In this document: positions 61,570-64,000 of the stretch, one piece after another
Layout of the letters: the number at the start of each line of letters is the position of its first letter
How positions within the stretch are numbered: the stretch's first letter is position 1
Assembly (NCBI GenBank): GCA_963821325.1
Contig: CAWGDC010000004.1
Location: 28,714 to 92,713, forward strand
DNA: 64,000 nucleotides
DNA from: PALSA-555 sp963821325
Lineage (GTDB): Bacteria; Actinomycetota; Acidimicrobiia; IMCC26256; PALSA-555
Direction of reading: 5' to 3'
Position numbers and translations under genes: made by a program
Notes under the pieces: model-generated
The model's input: only the letters and a program-made list of their open reading frames with translations
Told to the model about the DNA's origin: nothing
The model's database searches: none

Positions 61570-64000
61570 TCAGTCGAAGAAGAGCCCGCTCAAGACGGCG
61601 TTGGTGCCACCCATGCCGCTGAACTGGATGATCACGTTGCCGGTGATCTCCCACTGGAGGTAGAGCCCCCCTGAACGACGAGATGGTCTCGGTGTTCAGC
61701 ACCGCACCCGTGGCGGCGTTTGAGACCTGGATCTGCTCGGAGCGGCCGTAGTCGGGCCAGTCGAGGGCATAGACGGCGACGTCGTGAGCCTGGCCGTCGG
61801 TCAGGTTGACGTTCACCGTGAAGCTGGTGCCGGAGTACCAGCATGCGGCGATGCGGCTTGCGCCGCCTGGTGTCTGGAGGGCGCGGGGATCGCTGGTGCT
61901 GCCGGCCCAGGTGGTGTACGTCTGGCCGGAGACGCTGACGGTGGCGTAGGACGGGTAGCTGGCGCCGGATGCCAATGATGTTGTAGCCCTGCGAGCCGTA
62001 GGCGCCGATCCAGTTGCCCTCCGTCGTGCTGTCTAGCTTGAGGAGCGCGGCCGAGGCGCTGGGGGAGCTTACGACCGTCGCGCTGGTGGTTCCCGTAATG
62101 CTTGCCGAGGCCGTGTCGGTCGCCGTGATCGACTGCGTTCCCGCCGTCTTGAGCGTGGCGGAGAAGGTATGCTTCCCGGCGTCGGCGGCCGTAAACGTAT
62201 AGTTGGCCGGCAGCGAGGCCTGGGGATCGGTGCTGGTGAAGTGGACAGTGCCGGTGTAGCCGGTGGCGACGTTGCCATAGGGATCGTAGGCGGTCACGGT
62301 GAAGTTGGCCGCGGTGCCCGCGGTGTCGGGGTTGGGGAAGCCGGTGAGTGTCAGCGAGGAAGCCGCGGCGGCGGCGACCGTGATATTCGGCTCGGTGCCG
62401 GTGGTGGACGGGTTGGTGGTATCGGTTGCGGTGACTGACTGGGTGCCCGCGGTTTCGAGCGTGGCGGAGAAGGTGTGCACGCCCGCGTCCGCGGCCGTGA
62501 AGGTGTAGTTGGCTGGCAGTAGGGCGTGAGGATCGGTGCTGGTGAAGTGGATGGTGCCTGTGTAGTGGGTATCGGTTTGCCCGTTGGGGCCAAGCGCCGT
62601 GACGGTGAAGGTCTGCGCCGTGCCCGCGGTGTCGGTGGTGGACGGGCTGGAAATGTTCAAGACGTCGGACGTCGGAGTGGGCGGGTCGAAGAAGAGCCCG
62701 CTCAAGACGGCGTTGGTGCCACCCATGCCGCTGAACTGAATGATCACGTTGCCGGTGATCTGCCATTGGAGGTAGAGCCCCCCGTTGAAATTGCGAGATG
62801 GTCTCGGTGTCCAGCACGGCTCCCGTGCTGGCGTTGAAACCTGGATCTGCTCGGAGCGGCCGTAGTCGGGCCAGTCGAGGGCATAGACGGCGATGTCGTG
62901 AGCCTGGCCGTCGGTCAGGTTGACATTCACCGTGAAGCTGGTGCCGGAGTACCAGCATGCGGCGATGCGGCTTGCGCCGCCTGGTGTCTGGAGCGCGCGG
63001 GGATCGCTGGTGCTGCCGGCCCAGGTGGTGTACGTCTGGCCGGAGGCGCTGACGGTGGCGTAGGACGGGTAGCTGGCGCGCGTTGCCGATGATGTTGTAG
63101 CCCTGCGAGCCGTAGGCGCCGATCCAGTTGCCCTGCGTCGTGGTGTCCTTGGTGACGAAGACAGCGGTCGCTGACGAGGAGGCCGTGATCACGCCGGTGG
63201 TGTTGGCCACCAGGCTGACCGCGTAGTTATTGCCGTTGTTGCCGTCGTTGACCGTGTAGGTCGCCACGTTCAGGGTCTTGCCCGTCCCCACGGTCGCGGT
63301 GGCGTAGGTTTCGGTCAGGTTCGTTACCGAGTCGCTACCTCCAGTCCCGACACGGTCGGAATGGCGGCCGCGCTGGTGGTTCCGTCGTAGACCTTGGTGT
63401 TGGTGACGGCCGTGATCGTGAGCGGAGCCGGCGTGATGTTGGCCGTCGTCGCCGGCTGGGTCAGCGTGTAATCGCCTGCCTGGGCCCCGCCGATCGTCAG
63501 ACCAGCCACCGTCACCGTGATGCCGTTGCCCACGTTCTTGGAGGCAAAGGTTCCGGTGGCGCCGCTCGTATTGAGGTTGACTGTATCACCGCTGATCACG
63601 CCTACCAGCGTTGCGCTCGACGTGTTGAGGGCGGCAGTCGTGCTGGCGTTGTACACCTTGTTCGCGGCCGTGATGCCCGAGACCGTCAGCACCGCCTGAT
63701 TGACGGTCTGGCTCAGCGTGCCGGTGCTGCCGGCAAAATCTCCCGTCGCCGTGTAGACGGCGCTGATCGCGTGCGTTCCGGCCGCCAAGCGTCGAGATGG
63801 TAAACGTCGAAGTGGCGCTCGATCCACTGCCGTTCAAGGGCGACCGCTCCCAAGGTCGGTCGTGCCGTCGTAGAACTCGACGCTGCCCGTCGGGGCCCGC
63901 CGAGCCGAGGTGTGTCACGGTGGCCGTGAACGTCACCGACTGGCCGTAGGTCGACGGGGCAACCGAGGAACCGACGCCCGTGACGGTGGATGGGGCGGGT
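61570..64000 (-). CDS. Repetitive cell-surface protein, 5' end outside window, frameshifted
   Basis: The C-terminal 800 or so residues of a large extracellular protein. From N to C: Big_3-like Ig repeat (SVTFTATVTHLG), YDG/MBG-type repeats (NKVYNASTTAALNTSSATLV, TNTKVYDGTTSAAAIPTVSG), a 150-aa domain beginning QGNWIGAYGSQGYNIIG and ending NAVLSGLFFDP, two filamin-like repeats (TFTVTALGPNGQTDTHYTGT, FTVTAYDPYGNVATGYTGTV), and a second copy of the 150-aa domain, which ends the protein (LSGLFFD-stop at 61,570). Such modules are frequent in Isosphaeraceae. Several indels. Confidence 0.78.
61573..62036 (-). repeat. 463-bp direct repeat, copy 1
   Basis: Codes for the terminal WIGAYGSQGYNIIG to LSGLFFD domain. 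Nearly identical to 62,685-63,148 (differences scattered, for example GACGTCGTG against GATGTCGTG), 1,112 bases apart. Confidence 0.75.
62685..63148 (-). repeat. 463-bp direct repeat, copy 2
   Basis: Second copy of the domain coded at 61,573-62,036. The high nucleotide identity suggests recent duplication or gene conversion inside the surface-protein gene. Confidence 0.75.

Noticed and set aside
1..64000. tRNA, rRNA or CRISPR arrays
   Set aside because: I looked for T-loop sequences, rRNA-like stretches and regularly spaced repeats and found none.

Overview
The window reads as two unlike pieces of bacterial DNA joined near 58.2 kb. Bases 1 to about 58,200 are very GC-rich and actinobacterial, most like an Acidimicrobiia-type or related deep-branching actinobacterium. 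The evidence is a complete pupylation-proteasome locus (mpa, dop, pup, prcB, prcA, pafA, pafB, pafC) with tatC and helY nearby, the gcvH-garA-merR-DUF151-merR synteny known from mycobacteria, DUF4193 and Holin-X-like proteins, heavy GTG start usage with GTGA stop/start overlaps, and many genes with a TANNNT -10 hexamer only 6-9 nt from the start codon and no Shine-Dalgarno (leaderless). Bases from about 58,250 to 64,000 have lower GC, different codon use and Planctomycetes (Isosphaeraceae-like) gene content: an exosortase E/CPBP protease, a tiny PEIEP sorting-signal protein and a repetitive cell-surface protein. A mis-join in a metagenome assembly is the simplest explanation.

Layout: 0-12.3 kb holds the end of a PgsA-type phosphatidyltransferase, a long mannose-1-phosphate guanylyltransferase-like protein, then the glycine-cleavage neighbourhood (gcvH, garA, merR, hpt, DUF151, merR, PD-(D/E)XK-like protein, gcvT, VOC, tandem glycine riboswitch, gcvP). 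12.3-16.4 kb holds small secreted, methyltransferase, reductase and membrane genes. 16.6-22.5 kb is a tight seven-gene operon built around an exosortase/archaeosortase: a candidate sorted substrate, a processive GT2, the exosortase, a membrane-anchored protein, an ATP-grasp ligase, WecB and a HAD phosphatase. 22.6-28.1 kb, minus strand: Nudix, GNAT, unknown, Lnt, DUF4193, tandem ThyX-like. 28.2-45 kb: helY-tatC, lepB, pafBCA, prcBA, pup, dop, mpa. 45-49.4 kb: ferredoxin, MarP-like protease, TrmI, a TtuA/TtuB-like sulfur-transfer pair, small membrane proteins. 49.4-50.7 kb: a TnpB element. 50.7-58.2 kb: DacB, ADP-forming acyl-CoA synthetase subunits, AMP-forming ligase, GH84 glycosidase, GT2.

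The most unusual observation is in the proteasome locus. A small element coding for an endonuclease VII-type HNH protein sits at the 3' end of pup. The displaced original pup tail (VKSYLHKGGG-stop) survives about 700 bp downstream, just before prcB, while the present pup ends in an AT-richer replacement tail (VKSYVQKGGE-stop). prcB appears to have its own leaderless promoter, which would make the insertion tolerable. A second mobile element, TnpB, is inserted exactly at the dacB stop codon with an 11-bp direct repeat and 22-bp near-perfect inverted ends.

About twenty genes are split by one or more frameshifts while key neighbours are intact. Many shifts fall in short G/C runs and the displaced frames keep perfect family motifs, so most are probably uncorrected sequencing indels. 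I give such genes as single features spanning the whole gene and state where the shifts lie.
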